Part shown: piece by piece, positions 48,186-59,809 of the stretch | How positions within the stretch are numbered: the first letter of the stretch is position 1 | Layout: the number at the start of each line of letters is the position of its first letter | Source of the DNA: Odobenus rosmarus divergens | Taxonomy: Eukaryota; Chordata; Mammalia; Carnivora; Odobenidae | Direction: 5' to 3' | Length of the DNA: 64,000 nt | NCBI RefSeq assembly: GCF_000321225.1 | Contig: NW_004451516.1 | Coordinates: forward strand, 83,504-147,503 | The notes under the pieces: generated by a model | The model's database searches: none | What the model saw: only the letters and a program-made list of their open reading frames with translations | What the model was told of the DNA's origin: nothing | Made by a program: the position numbers and the translations under genes

Positions 48186-48421
48186 CATGCTTATTATTTT
48201 TAAGTTGTATTGCCTAATCAAACAAAATCAACCAAAAATGTTGCCTCTACTTTGATGAGTAAAATCCAATAATTGGCAATATGAACTATATCCCAAATGC
48301 AAAATGAAATACAAACTTCCCAATTTTAGAAAATGAAGGCATACACAATGATATAGTCCTACTGAAATTAACAGGATTTCAGGAATCCTGAAATTAACAG
48401 GAATATCATATGCAGTTTAAA
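48186..48421 (+). repeat. Diverged direct duplication, copy A
   Basis: Aligns by eye with 49935-50133. Shared blocks are tttttaagttgtattgccta then atcaaa, tattggcaat-type taattggcaat, ggcatacacaatgat and the gaaattaacagga segment. Copy A contains a private internal duplication of ctgaaattaacagga (48362-48376 and 48388-48402). I do not recognise the family. Confidence 0.85.
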
Positions 48422-48425
48422 TTTG

Positions 48426-49204
48426 TAATATAACAACTGCTTTTTCAAATACAGTATTCCTCCTAAGACTCAGAGGTAGCATCTGGATGTGCCTATACAT
48501 CATACCTCAATTAAGTCAAGAAGAACATCAAGTGTGCCAGCCACTTGCTCAGAGCAAGTGAATGATGACAATAAATTGATATACTTACCGGCATAATGAT
48601 AGACAGTAATATGAAAGATAGTAAAGTCAAAAGCGCTCCCCACAAAGTTCTAGCAGACACAAGGCTCTAGTACCCCCTTGGTTCTGTTTTAGAGTATTGT
48701 CAAGGATTGTAGGAGAACCAAAACTTGCTTTGTTTTCTGAGGAAATGATTTTTACAATAACTCTTTCCAGAAAAGTTTTACAATGACTCTTTTTAACAAT
48801 GATTCTTTCAACCATTTCCTTGAAAAAATAGTAAGAGAATCTCTGGGAACACATAAACTCCCCTTTCAATCTGTATCAAATCATAGAGATGTTGTTAAAC
48901 ATTTTAAAATAACTGGCCTAAGAAGCTGTTAAGAGTCAGCCAAAAACCTTGCAACCTTAATAAGGAGATGGATGTGCATTACCAAATGGTAAATGGCAAT
49001 GTGTATAAAGAAACTGAGTGCAATATAAAATAAGCAGAGCCTGGGAAAATGACTGGAGCTTTACAGAAAAGTTTAGGAGACTAACTCTCTTAGCAACAAG
49101 TAGATTATATAAATTCTAGAAAGCAGGAAATTGAAATATAAATAAAAATCCTGAGTTTCAAAAATGTATGAAATAAAGAATATTGCATTTTTTAAGGGTA
49201 AGTG
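48426..49204. other. Unassigned DNA
   Basis: No recognised element. An 80-codon minus frame (48627-48869) is unsupported. Confidence 0.5.
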
Positions 49205-49210
49205 AAAGCA

Positions 49211-49530
49211 TCTTTTTTTTTCATTTTTTTATTATGTTATATTAATCACCATACATTAGATCATTAGTTTTTGATGTAGTGTTCCATGATTCATTGTTTG
49301 CATATAACATCCAGTGCTCCATTCAGTACGTGCCCTCTTTAATACCCATCACCAGGCTAACCCATCCCCCCACCCTCCTCCCCTCTAGGACCCTCAGTTT
49401 GTTTCTCAGAGTCCATCGTCTCTCATGGTTTGTCTCCCCCTCCAATTTCCCCCCTTCATTCTTTCCTTCCTGCTATCTTCTTTTTTTTTTAACATATAAT
49501 GTGTTATTTGTTTCAGAGGTACAGGTTTAT
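49211..49530 (-). mobile_element. Young carnivore L1 3' end
   Basis: Antisense copy from the terminus (attatgttatattaatcacc) through gtgttccatgattcattgtt, aacccatccccccaccctcc and the internal T-run (49482-49491) to tttgtttcagaggtacaggt. The G-rich motif is preserved on the L1 sense strand (49361-49383). Confidence 0.93.
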
Positions 49531-49548
49531 GATAAGTTAAAACACCTT

Positions 49549-49779
49549 AAAAAAGATTTGCTATAGGGGCGCCTGGGTGGCTCAGTTGGTTAAGCGACTG
49601 CCTTTGGCTCAGGTCATGATCCTGGAGTCCCGGGATCGAGTCCCGCATCGGGCTCCCTGCTCAGCAGGGAGTTTGCTTCTCCCTCTGACCCTCTTCCCTC
49701 TCGTGCTCTCTGGCTCTCATTCTCTCTCTCTCAAATAAATAAATAAAATCTTTAAAAAAAAAAAAAAAGATTTGCTATA
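49549..49779 (+). mobile_element. Can-SINE, likely one of the youngest
   Basis: Body 49566-49762. Perfect 17-bp TSDs aaaaaagatttgctata lie at 49549-49565 and 49763-49779, and the left junction tt|aaaaaa fits L1 endonuclease. A box tggctcagttg and B box gatcgagtc are intact. The uninterrupted A-run at its tail (including the TSD A's) is about 16 long. It carries the ctccctctgaccctcttccc variant. Confidence 0.98.
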
Positions 49780-49934
49780 TGGAAAACAAAATCCTATTAA
49801 ATAATTAACTGTTCATTTGGGGAATATAGAAAATCAGTTATATCCTTAAAATGATGACATGAAGAAAAACTATCTTGGCAGAAAATTGAGATTGACTTCA
49901 TCATCTATAGCAATAGAGTATTTGTAATTTCTTA
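49780..49934. other. Unassigned AT-rich DNA
   Basis: Short stretch between the SINE and duplication copy B. Nothing recognised. Confidence 0.5.
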
Positions 49935-50133
49935 TGAAATGCTTACTATTTTTAAGTTGTATTGCCTAATCAAATGAAAACCATGAAGATTTTCTTTACT
50001 TTAGCAAAATCCAAGTAATTGGCAATGTGACTATCTCATATGCAAAATAAAAATGTAATATTCTCAATTTTTAAAAATAAAGGCATACACAATGATGCAG
50101 ACCTATTGAAGTTAACACTGATTTCATATAATG
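49935..50133 (+). repeat. Diverged direct duplication, copy B
   Basis: Counterpart of 48186-48421 in the same orientation. Reads atgcttactatttttaagtt, gtaattggcaatgtgac and aaaggcatacacaatgatgc. It lacks the private internal duplication of copy A. Confidence 0.85.
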
Positions 50134-50469
50134 TATACATATTATGTAATAGTATATTATTTAGTAATTTAATTTATCAGATTGGAAATATAGAAATTAA
50201 AGATAAAAGTTAAACACAGATGGTTATGATTTACCTGTAATTAGTTGGTTTTATTATTGGTAATGTGCTTAGTAAATTCCATTAATAAATTGTCTTTCTA
50301 GTTTTTTTTTTTCCTGAATCAAATATATTTACAAGTTCCAGGTAGGAGTTCCAACAAAACAGAACAGTTTCATTACTTATGCTATGACATTTTATCACTT
50401 TGTCCAATCGGAAAAGGCAAATGCTTCAACTCATTTCAACAATGAGTTGAAAAGTGTGTATAAATGTGA
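50134..50469. other. Unassigned DNA with a perfect small hairpin
   Basis: Stem ttcaactcatt / aatgagttgaa (50425-50435, 50441-50451) with 5-nt loop tcaac. A T-run lies at about 50302-50312. Confidence 0.6.
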
Positions 50470-50830
50470 ATTAGTAAAAACTTTCTAATGGGTAGTTTGA
50501 CAATAAGAATAAAAATATGGATTGTGCATAAAATTTGACCTAGCACTCTTATTTCTAGGATTTTACACTGATATAACTACGTAGTAAATCATTATTTACA
50601 ATAGTGAAAGAAGGGAAACAACCCAAACTTTAGTAGAGGATTGACTAAATACATCATGACATCATTTGCAGACACAAGTTATTATGTTCAAGAAATATAT
50701 TTACTGATACAAAGAAAAATTAAAGGTTAATATTAATGGGATCTCATACTTACACATTATAAATGTGATTAAATTTAATTTATTTGTAAATCATTCTATA
50801 GTTTAGAATTATTTCAAATAGATCAATTCA
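50470..50830 (+). mobile_element. Old L1 (L1ME-type) fragment
   Basis: Sense ORF2-end/3' UTR words: ctaatgggtagtttgacaat, tttgacctagcactcttatt, tctaggattttacactgata, gaaagaagggaaacaaccca, gaggattgactaaatacatc, ttactgatacaaagaaaaat. Confidence 0.75.
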
Positions 50831-51859
50831 TGAAACAATTCCATGAATCATTGTTTTTCCTTTTAAAGGACAAAAAGAGGTTTAGAGACATTAATCTCAA
50901 TCAGAGTAACATAGGTAATAAGTTATTTGATCCAATAAATCACAAATTTAATATTAATAAGTTTTGTTTGTGCATCTAGTGGCTTTGTACTATCAGGTTT
51001 AATTGGAAACAAATTGACAGCACTGCACTAAATTCAGTGAAAAAAGTAGATATTGGCTGCCTAAATACATACAGAACTGAACTCACTAGTGTGAACACAA
51101 AATCCAATTACCTATTCTTTTTTCCTTTGAATATATGTTAGCATCATGATGAGCATAAATTTGTATCCCATCATTAATTTTGTTACTCAGAGCGATTACC
51201 TAAGATTAACCAGGTCTCCTGTTTATCAAAGTAGTGTTTTGAATATTTCTGACTCTGTGCGCCTATTTTTAAAAAGTGAAATGTGAAAAGGTCTTTTAAT
51301 TTATCTGCTTGTTTTTGTTAAAGAAAAAAAGGTATCTGTGCAAACTGCAGCTGACATAAGAAAAATAAAATTGTATGACCACCTGTTACTCTGACTTAAG
51401 TATTTGTAACTGAGGAATTAAAGTATTAAGACAATTCTTAGACTATGAAGGAGAGAGATGTTTCTCAAATGAGGTGTGTCACGAAATTAAAGTAAAAATA
51501 TAGCCAAATCTTTGTGTCATAGTCTTGCTGCCTGAGGCAATAATATAAATGAGGATTGGAGGTCAACATAGACAGGAAAGAGTAAAAAAAAAATGGAATC
51601 ATGCTTCAAACCCAAAAAATCTACATATACAGATTTCCACATTATGAGTAGGATTAGGTATGGGAACTTATTTATTTAAATAGCAATACTCTAACTCAAA
51701 GACAAATTCCATCTTGCAGGTATGTTCATGGCAAGTTAAAGCCATGTTGCCATGAAAAGCTATTGAAGGGGGACATAGAATTTTAAAGTTATTTTTAATT
51801 CCAATGTAATTATTTTTATACCTGACATTATTAATATTATATGTCAATCAATTTTGTTG
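50831..51859. other. Unassigned AT-rich DNA
   Basis: A short MIR-like antisense trace is possible near 50870-50930 (tttagagacattaatctcaa) but not callable. Nothing else recognised. Confidence 0.45.
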
Positions 51860-52780
51860 TTACATATGAAGTAATGTGTTAAGTATTGAGAAGGAATTCA
51901 AAGCTGACTAAAAACTTATCTTCGTGGATAAAAAATCTATAAGGGGAAAGACATGCTCATACACCAGCAGTGCACAAGTTAAAAACTGATTAAGCATCAT
52001 ATAGATGTGATGGAAGTTCAGAGCAATAAGAGACCACTGCCAGCTCTGAGGTTGAGAAATGGGAAAGCATGCAAGCCAAATTTTAATTTATGGGCAGAAT
52101 TTAGAGAATTAAACATGATGAGGTTAAAGCAGTTCCAGAGGGGATTTAGAGTATGGACCAAGATACAGAATAGATCAATGGAATTTACATGGGAACAAAA
52201 ATAGTTTTCTTGAAGTACAACCTACTTTGAGACAATAAACTTTGGAAGAAAAATCTAGAAAATTGGGTCGGAAGCAGATTATAGAAGATGTCGAAAGTCA
52301 TCTTAAGAGGTTCACACATAATTTAGTAAGTAACAGAGGGATAGGAAACACGACAGAAAATAATGAAATCATACATGTTTTCAGTAAGGCTCTTCTACGA
52401 TATATAGGATGATTTGGAGAGAGAACAATCTGGAGACAGCACAATCAGTTAAGACAGGTGTGTTAGTCTCACTAAAAAGTGAGGGCATGGAGTAGAGTAA
52501 TATTGGCAGACCTGGGGAACTATAGATAAATGTGAGAGTTATCTAAATGAGACCTGGCAATATATTATCTTTGTGTGAAGTAACATTAATGATAACTGTG
52601 AAATTTACACCTGAGTGGCTGAGAGTATAGTTTAGTGATAAGCAACATATGAGGAATGAATGATAGAGGACAGAAAATGAGGAAATCAGTTTTGACACAT
52701 TGAATTTGATGAGCCGAGGGATAACCAGGTTGAGGTGTTTAATAACTGGTGATGTGGCATTGAGGCTTATTTTGATAATT
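51860..52780 (-). mobile_element. Ancient L2 LINE, long decayed fragment
   Basis: Antisense L2. It shows gaagtaatgtgttaagtatt at its 3' side, weak matches through the centre, and a clearer block at 52676-52770 (aatgaggaaatcagttttga, cacattgaatttgatgagcc, aggttgaggtgtttaataac). Frames of up to 111 codons here are accidental. Confidence 0.6.
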
Positions 52781-53054
52781 AATAGGGTAATTGCAATATA
52801 GCAGATTATATAGTATTGATGCCTGTGTATATATTGTAATAGCCCGTACTTAATGGTTGACGTATACTGTTTGGTCATGCCAATCTCTTTAGTGAAGATT
52901 TAGTAGTAGAGTACGTGTAGCCTGGGTAAAGAGGAGCTCTGCATTCTAAGTTAGATCTAGCGGCACTGTAGCAGTACAAATTTTTCACAACTTACTTTCT
53001 TCCCTTTTACTGGATCAAGAAGCTGTAGGTGACCTGATAAAAAATTTTGTTAAA
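52781..53054. other. Unassigned DNA
   Basis: Possibly further eroded L2. Nothing callable. Confidence 0.45.
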
Positions 53055-53640
53055 TAAACTGATTTCTCAGCTTTATTGAGTTATAATTGATGAATGGGAA
53101 TTATATACATTTAAGGTATATATGTGATGTTTTGATATATGTATATATTGTGAAATAATCACCACAATCAAGCTCATTAACATAACCACCATCCCACATA
53201 ATTGCCATTTTCTTTCTTAGTGAGTATGTGTGGTAGGGATCTTTAAGTTCTACCCTTTTAGCAAATTTCAAGTACAAAACACAGACTATAGTCACCATGT
53301 TGTATATTAGATCTCCAGAACTAATTCATCTTGCATAACTGAAACTTTGTACCTTTTACCTAATATGTCTCCATTTTCCCCTTGAGTCCACCCCTGGTAA
53401 CCACCATTCTATTCTGCTTCCATAAATTTGACTATTTTAGATTCCATATATAAAATAGATCACGCAATATGTGTCTTTCCGTGTCTGCCTTATTTCACTT
53501 AGTGTAATGCCCTCAAATTTTGCCCGGGTTGTCATAAATGGTGGGATTTCCTTCCTTTTTAAGACTAAATAATATTCCAAGTGTATGCATGTACATACAG
53601 ATATATATATGGATGTCACCATTGTCTTTTTTCTTTCACC
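53055..53640 (-). mobile_element. Old L1 (L1M-type) 3' region
   Basis: Antisense: tcagctttattgagttataa, cagactatagtcaccatgtt, agatctccagaactaattca, ccctggtaaccaccattcta, atttgactattttagattcc, cttagtgtaatgccctcaaa, actaaataatattccaagtg. Joined tail-to-head with the next, oppositely oriented L1. Confidence 0.88.
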
Positions 53641-54321
53641 CACCAAGGGACACTTAGTATTAGTATTAAAAATAATATTTGTAAGTTACATATCTGACAA
53701 AGAACTTACATGATGTACTATATATAAAGACTTCTCAAAACTCAACAATTTAAAAAAATAACTAGTGGTCTAATTAGAAAATGAACAAAACTTATGAAGA
53801 AATACTTCACCAAGAGGATATCTACAGGGAAAATAAATACATGAAAAGATGTTCCCCATCACTAGCCATAAGGGAACTAAAATAAGACCATGGTGAGCTA
53901 TCACTACATACCTATTAGAATATATAAAATACAAAACAGTGACAAAACTAAAGCTGGTGAGAATGTAGAAATACTGGACCTCTCATACACTGCAGATAGG
54001 AATATAAAATGGCAGTCTCTCTGGAAATATTTCATCAGTTTCTTAAAAAATATATACATGTACATATATGTGCAGTTACCAAATGACCCAGCAATTACAA
54101 CCCTCACGATATATTCCAGATAAATGAAAACATGTCTACATAAATAACCTACACACAATTGTTCATGACAGTTCTATTTGTAATAGACCAACAACTCTAA
54201 ACAACCAAAATGTTCCTCAATAGATGAACAGTTAAACAAACAGTGGTACATCCACACTCTGGAATACTACTCAGAAACAAGAAGGAATAGGCTATTCATA
54301 CACACAACTTGGATAGTTCTC

Positions 54322-54553
54322 AAGAATATTATGCTAAGGGCGCCTGGGTGGCTCAGATGGTTAAGCATCTGCTTTCGGCTCAGGTCATGATCCCGGGGTC
54401 CTGGGATCGAGCCCCACATCTGGCTCCCTGCTCGGCGGAGAGCCTGCTTCTCCCTCTCCCTCTGCCTGCCGCTCTGCCTACTTGTGCTCTCTATCTATCT
54501 GTCAAATAAATAAATAAACTCTTGGAAAAAAAAAAAAAGAATATTATGCTAAG
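54322..54553 (+). mobile_element. Can-SINE nested in L1, perfect TSDs
   Basis: Body 54339-54536. Perfect 17-bp TSDs aagaatattatgctaag lie at 54322-54338 and 54537-54553. A box tggctcagatg and B box gatcgagcc are intact, followed by gcctgccgctctgcctactt and the aataaataaataaactcttg tail with A's. Confidence 0.98.
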
Positions 54554-54799
54554 TAAAAATAGCCAATCTCTACAGGTTACATACTGCATGACTTCATTTA
54601 CACAGAACTATCAAAAGACAAAAAATAGAGAGATGAGAACAGATTAGTAATTTCCAGGGGTGAAGAGATGATGCAGAGGGGGAGACTGTAAAGGAGAGGG
54701 ATCACTGACATGATGGAATAGTATATCTTGTTGCAGTGGTGGTTACATGAATCTACACATGTGATAAAAGGACAGAACTATGTACCATGTATAAAAATG

Positions 54800-55018
54800 T
54801 CAATTTTCTCATTTCTAAATATATTTGTTTATTTATTTATTTATTTTTAGAGTGGGGACGAGCAGAGGGAGAGGGAGAATCTTAAGGAGGCTCACCTCCC
54901 AGCATGGAGCTCAATACAGGGCTCGATCTCACCACCCTGAGATCATGACCTGAGCCAAAATGAAGAGTCAGATGCTTAACTGACTGAGCCACCCAGGTGC
55001 CCCTCAGTTTTCTCATTT
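54800..55018 (-). mobile_element. Can-SINE nested in the same L1, older
   Basis: Body 54815-55003. TSDs tcaattttctcattt (54800-54814) and tcagttttctcattt (55004-55018) differ at one site. On the element strand it has the ancestral aaaatgaagagtcagatgc variant and an intact B box (gatcgagcc). Confidence 0.95.
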
Positions 55019-55374
55019 TGATATCATGCTATAATTTTGTAAGTTGCAACCACTGAGAAAGACTTAGTGGGGAATATATGGGACCTCTCTGTCCTATTTT
55101 TATGATTTCCTGTGAATCTATAATTATGTCAATATAAAAAAACCTTTAAAAAAGGTAAATAAAGCATATTGTGTGGCTTAAAATATAAGTCAAAATTATA
55201 TCATTAATTCTGTGATAAAAATGAATTACTTTGACATATGGCTCTTTAACACATTGTGGTTATAAAAAGATGGACTCCCTGTATATATAACACTGTCTTT
55301 GGGTCCGCATGTCCTTTGCTAAGCTAGGAAATATTTTAAGATTCATCAAAATATAGTAGAAAGCATATTTGGAT

Positions 55375-55515
55375 TTAGAGAGATCTGAGCTTCACTCCAA
55401 GGTCCAGAAGTTGTTAATTTAAGAAATTTACTAGCTATGTAATCATAAGTAAAAATCTTAATGCATTTTCTGAGCTTCAGTTTATCATCTTTAAAGTGAA
55501 GATAATAAATAGCGA
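55375..55515 (-). mobile_element. MIR SINE relic
   Basis: Antisense MIR: tttactagctatgtaatcat, aagtaaaaatcttaatgcat, gagcttcagtttatcatctt, taaagtgaagataataaata. It is cut by the SINE that follows. Confidence 0.75.
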
Positions 55516-55739
55516 TTGTACGGGTGCCTGGGTGGCTCAGTCGTTAAGCGTCTGCCTTCGGCTCAGGCCATAATCCCAGGGTCCTGGAATCGAGGCCCGC
55601 ATCAGGCTCCCAGCTCGGCGGAAAGCCTGCTTCTTCTTCTCCCACTCCCCTGCTTGTGTTCCCTCTCTCGTGGTCTCTCTCTCTCTGTCAAATAAATAAA
55701 TAAATAATCTTTAATAAAAATAATTAAAGAGCGATTGTA
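55507..55739 (+). mobile_element. Can-SINE inserted in a MIR
   Basis: Body 55521-55725. TSDs aaatagcgattgta (55507-55520) and aaagagcgattgta (55726-55739) have one mismatch. A box tggctcagtcg is intact. The B box has lost its first G and has a changed spacer (aatcgaggc). The tail is ATAAATA-rich. Confidence 0.95.
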
Positions 55740-58580
55740 TAGTGTTGTGGTCAAGATAAAAGACAATTTATAAAGTGATTTCTACCAACATTCTTCCATT
55801 TTAGTTTTAGAATTGAAGTTGTCTATATTGGAAGGAACTTACATCCCTTCACAGAACAATGAGTGTAACCTACTTTTATAATTGTATCATGACAGGCCAC
55901 TTAACATATGTTTATTTCTAATTTAGAAACTTCATGAAATAAAAAGAATAAGCAACATCTAAATTCTGCTGGAATATTTGTAGGAAACTGAGGATCCCCC
56001 TAAAAATTCAGGGAAAGACAAATGCTGAAGAAGAGGAGATGGAATAAAAACGGAGTTGCAAACAGATACTAGGGAATAATAATGTGGTGCTTATGTGTGT
56101 GCATTTAGCTTGCAAAGAGATCCCATGCAATTAAGGGCATAAAGTACGTGAAATCATACTGTAAAATTTGCAAAAGAAAAAAATTTGCAAAAGAATATGT
56201 GGTCTATCCACCCCCTCTTCACTTTGAGATATACAAGACTTGTCTCTGCCCCGGACAAGAAAATAAGACTGGCACACAGTCTCACTGTAAGAAACAGGTG
56301 ATTAACAACATTGCAGTGCCACTCACTGAAGGTCATTGGTAGGATGGTCCTTTGGAGAACACCAAAGATTCCTAAGAAGTAACTTTTAAGCTATGCTTTC
56401 AAGGTATTTCAGAAGACAAAAAAAAAAAAAACAAAAAAACGGGTAGAGAATTCCAAGTAGAAAAAAAATCCATGAACAAGATAGTCCAAATAGTTTCCAT
56501 ACTGTCATGCTAAGGATTTTGGACATACCGAGTAAACAATGGGAAACCAGTGAAGACTTTTGTTGTTCGGGAAAGTACACACTGTAAGACTATCTAGGTT
56601 AACAACTCTGTATAATATCCTTCTGTGAAAAGCATATTGTCTAAAAATCAATTGATTGAAAATTAATGTATATAAGACATTTCTGAATTTCCTGTGGCCA
56701 GTCTATAAGTCAAACCTAAGTACCGCAGATCAGAAGATTAAAAGGCTCAAATAGTCAAAGAATGACAATGATAAATTCAATGGAAGACAGTGCTTCTGTC
56801 TGCTTCCCGGCAATGCACGTATTTGATGACTTCTGCCTTCTTCATAATGTTGAAAAGAGAGTTCTTAAAGCAGTAGTCTACAAATTAAGAGAAACTCATT
56901 CAGCCTGTCAAAAAATTAAATGGTTGAATGTCCCTAAGTATCTAGCCAGATATTTTACAAATACTTGCTATAGAGAGTGAAGAGTTTTTCATTGCCTTTT
57001 TTCCTCCTCCATTCTAGAAAAATAATTTTGCAAGTTTAAGAGTTGCATATGTATTTATTTATTTATAATATATATTTTCATATCTATGAAAACAAAATTA
57101 TTGAGCAAGGGTAAATGCCTTGTTATGAAGAAAAGAAATGAAAATAATCTTGTCATGTATTAAGGAAGAAAGGTAATTGGCTTGGTGAAAATTTTATTTG
57201 CCTTTTTTGTTTTCCATTCTGGATAACTAAAAAAGTAGAGAGGGCCAAGTTGTCCCTAGCTGGAGTTTGGATTTGGTTGAAATAATGTAATTAATATTCT
57301 TTAATTTGTATCATGGCTTGGATAATTGATTCTAATAATACATAATAAAATAAATAGAGCTATTGTTTTATAAAATAGTAAAGAATACTGTATGCTGTGC
57401 TTGAAATATATTTGGGCGTAACAGAGAACTTCAATTTAGACACACATCATGTGAATTGTGTTTCATCCATTCTTTTTAGGGATTAGTGTCCTCAAATACA
57501 TGGAGCACCTTAGCATCTTCTCTCTGTTGTATGTTTTAAAAAGCTCCAATGTCCAGAGAACTATTCAACTCAATATTTCAAAATTCCACTCCTCAGACCG
57601 TGGTATTTATTACCTATGAAAATGTCTCGAATATTCTCCTGGGCCACAAAAAGTGAACAAAATATTTTTGGCCAAAGATGTATATAGATTCCAGTTGCAA
57701 TTGTGTTCTATAAATCATATTACTAATTTTATTAATATCTCTCATGACAGCTATGTTGCCTCACATGTTTTTGCATTGAATAGGGAATGCTACCAGATAG
57801 TAAAGCAAAGAAGTGTAGCTCCGGAAAAAAGTCAAATAGTTGCTGTTTGTACAAGATAGAAACACAGAAATTTGATCGATGGGGGAGAGAAGTCAATTAA
57901 ATGGTTATTTACCTCTATGTTGTTAAAAATCTCAGCTGGAGTAAAGAAAAACTGCAAGGAATCAATGAACAGATATTATGAAGACTATGAGATTATAATG
58001 TGGAGTTAAATATTCTTTACTGAAAAAAAAAGAGAGAAAAGCTGATCTTTTGATTTAGATAACACTTTTAGCGCCAGTCATTTCAAACTATCCAAATTTA
58101 ATCCTAATTAATTAATATAAGTATATGAATCCATTAAAATGTAAAATGGTATTTAATTTTTAAAACATAAGAAAAACATTTTTGCTTGCTTCGGAAAGAT
58201 TGTTAAACTTCTAAACTACTTCACTTTACTGAAGCAGATGTTTCTTTGACTATCAGTGACTTGGTATTCTAAGATAACACAAAGAAAGTACATTCAGGAC
58301 ATACAACATGAGATGTGACTAGCAAGCAATGTGACTGATTTGTCAACAAGCATACTAAGGACTAAACATCCAAATGAACATTATATTTCTAAGCAGACAC
58401 TTTGGGAGATCAGACACATTTCAGTGGTGTTGCCATTGCTCAAAACATTTCAAACTTCTCCTTTAGAATGCTCTCAGAAATAATTTATGAACCATACAAA
58501 CTCAGGCTCATTGCACCTCATACAGCAGTAACTTGAAGCAAAGCAGAATTGAAAAATATAATTTTCTCTTTTGTTTACAA
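55740..58580. other. Long stretch without recognised transposons
   Basis: 2.8 kb of AT-rich DNA. An A13-c-A7 run lies at about 56419-56439. Frames of 60-72 codons (56148-56342, 56762-56980, 57653-57859) have neither known domains nor splice context that I can defend. Confidence 0.5.
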
Positions 58581-58801
58581 AAAGAAACTTACGGGTGCCT
58601 GGGTGGCTCAGTTGGTTAAGACTGACTTCGGCTCAGGTCATGATCCTGGAGTCCTGGGATCGAGTCCCGCATCGGGCTCCCTGCTCTGCAGGGAGTCTGC
58701 TTCTCCCTCTGACCTTCTTCCCTCTCATGCTCTCTCTCTACTATTCTCTCTCTCTCTCAATAAATAAATAAAAATCTTAAAAAAAAAAGAAAGAAACTTA
58801 C
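58581..58801 (+). mobile_element. Can-SINE with TSDs
   Basis: Body 58593-58789. TSD aaagaaacttac lies at 58581-58592 and 58790-58801. A box tggctcagttg and B box gatcgagtc are intact. It lacks the gc between ttaag and actgac and carries the ctgaccttcttccc variant. Confidence 0.97.
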
Positions 58802-58927
58802 ATTTTAAAGTAGTCCCCAAAGAAACTGTTTTTATATAAATCCAGAAAAACAATTGAAAAATTAATAATAATAATAATATAATTCTTCCTTTTCCTTATA
58901 ATTTGAATAGAAACATAATATGGACTA

Positions 58928-59132
58928 AGAATCAATGCAACTTGGGGCGCCTGGGTGGCTCTGTCGGTTAAGCGGCTGCCTTCAGCTCAGGTCATGATCT
59001 CAGGGTCCTGGGGGTCAGGCTCCCTGCTCAGCTGGGAGCCTGCTTCTCCTTCTGCCCCTCCCCCTGCTCATGTTCTCTCTCTCTTTCTCGCTCTCAAATA
59101 AATAAATAAAATTTATTTTATTTAAAAAAAAA
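58928..59132 (+). mobile_element. Can-SINE A of a nested pair, B box deleted
   Basis: Body 58944-59132. After gggtcctgggg it jumps to gtcaggctccctgctcagc, removing about 17 bp that include the B box. Left TSD agaatcaatgcaactt is at 58928-58943. Its right TSD is split by SINE B and resumes at 59366. Confidence 0.95.
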
Positions 59133-59381
59133 AGAATTGGGGCGCCTGAGTGGCTCAGTCGTTAAGCGTCTGCCTTCAGCTCAGGTCATGATCCCGGGGT
59201 CCTGGGATCGAGCCCCACATCGGGCTCCCTGCTCGGCGGGGAGCCTGCTCTCCCTCTCCCACTCCCCCTGCTTGTGTTCCCTCTCTCTCTGTGTCTCCCT
59301 CTCTCTGTGTCAAATAAATAAACAAAATCTTTAAAATAAATAAATAAATAAATAAATAAATAAATAGAATCAATGCAACTT
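59133..59381 (+). mobile_element. Can-SINE B inserted into the 3' TSD of SINE A
   Basis: Body about 59138-59365. A box tggctcagtcg and B box gatcgagcc are intact. The tail ends in about nine AAAT units. Bases agaat recur on both sides (59133-59137, 59366-59370). The full agaatcaatgcaactt follows at 59366-59381, matching the left TSD of SINE A, which fixes the order of insertion. Confidence 0.95.
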
Positions 59382-59809
59382 TGTTGTGAAGTATCATCCA
59401 TCTAATCTCAACTTTGTTGATCCTGTTTGTTTTCTCAGTGACCACCTTGGCAAATTTTCTCTTTCCTCATTCTTCTTAACCTCCCTTAGCTGACACTCGG
59501 GATCAGCCTTTCTTTTTCCCAAAATGCTATGAACAGTGTTCTTAAAGGAAATTCCACACCCCTCTACATCCTTAGCCTTTTCTGAACTCACTGAGCAGTC
59601 TTCTTCCCCCATTCAGATCTGAGCATTACTCTATGTACAGAAGTTACTAACGTATTTAAATACTTAATTGAATAAATAAATAGGCAAACCCTTGGTTCTC
59701 TGCTCTATTTTCCTGTGCTATTTCTCTTGTTAAACTAAATATCACAGGTGTGACTATCACCAATGCTCAAATATCAAGTGCCCCCACTCTACCTCTCTCT
59801 CCCTACCAC
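59382..59809. other. Unassigned DNA
   Basis: A minus-strand frame of 72 codons with an ATG (59612-59394) has fairly balanced composition, but I recognise no domain and see no further coding context. Confidence 0.45.

Larger units (their letters stand above)
53660..55160 (+). mobile_element. Old L1 (L1M-type), ORF2 end and 3' UTR, host of two SINEs
   Basis: Sense relic: cttctcaaaactcaacaatt, gaaaagatgttccccatcac, gctggtgagaatgtagaaat, ccaaatgacccagcaattac, atgttcctcaatagatgaac, gggacctctctgtcctattt. It ends at ctataattatgtcaatataa and A's. SINEs at 54339-54536 and 54815-55003 interrupt it. It encodes nothing intact. Confidence 0.9.

Noticed and set aside
52543..52878. 111-codon minus-strand frame
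   Set aside because: Mostly overlies a decayed L2 (51860-52780). Ser/Leu/Ile/Tyr-rich translation without a domain.
59394..59612. 72-codon minus-strand frame with ATG and balanced composition
   Set aside because: Too short, with no recognised domain, neighbouring exon or conservation evidence. It remains less suspicious than the 28.1-kb frame.
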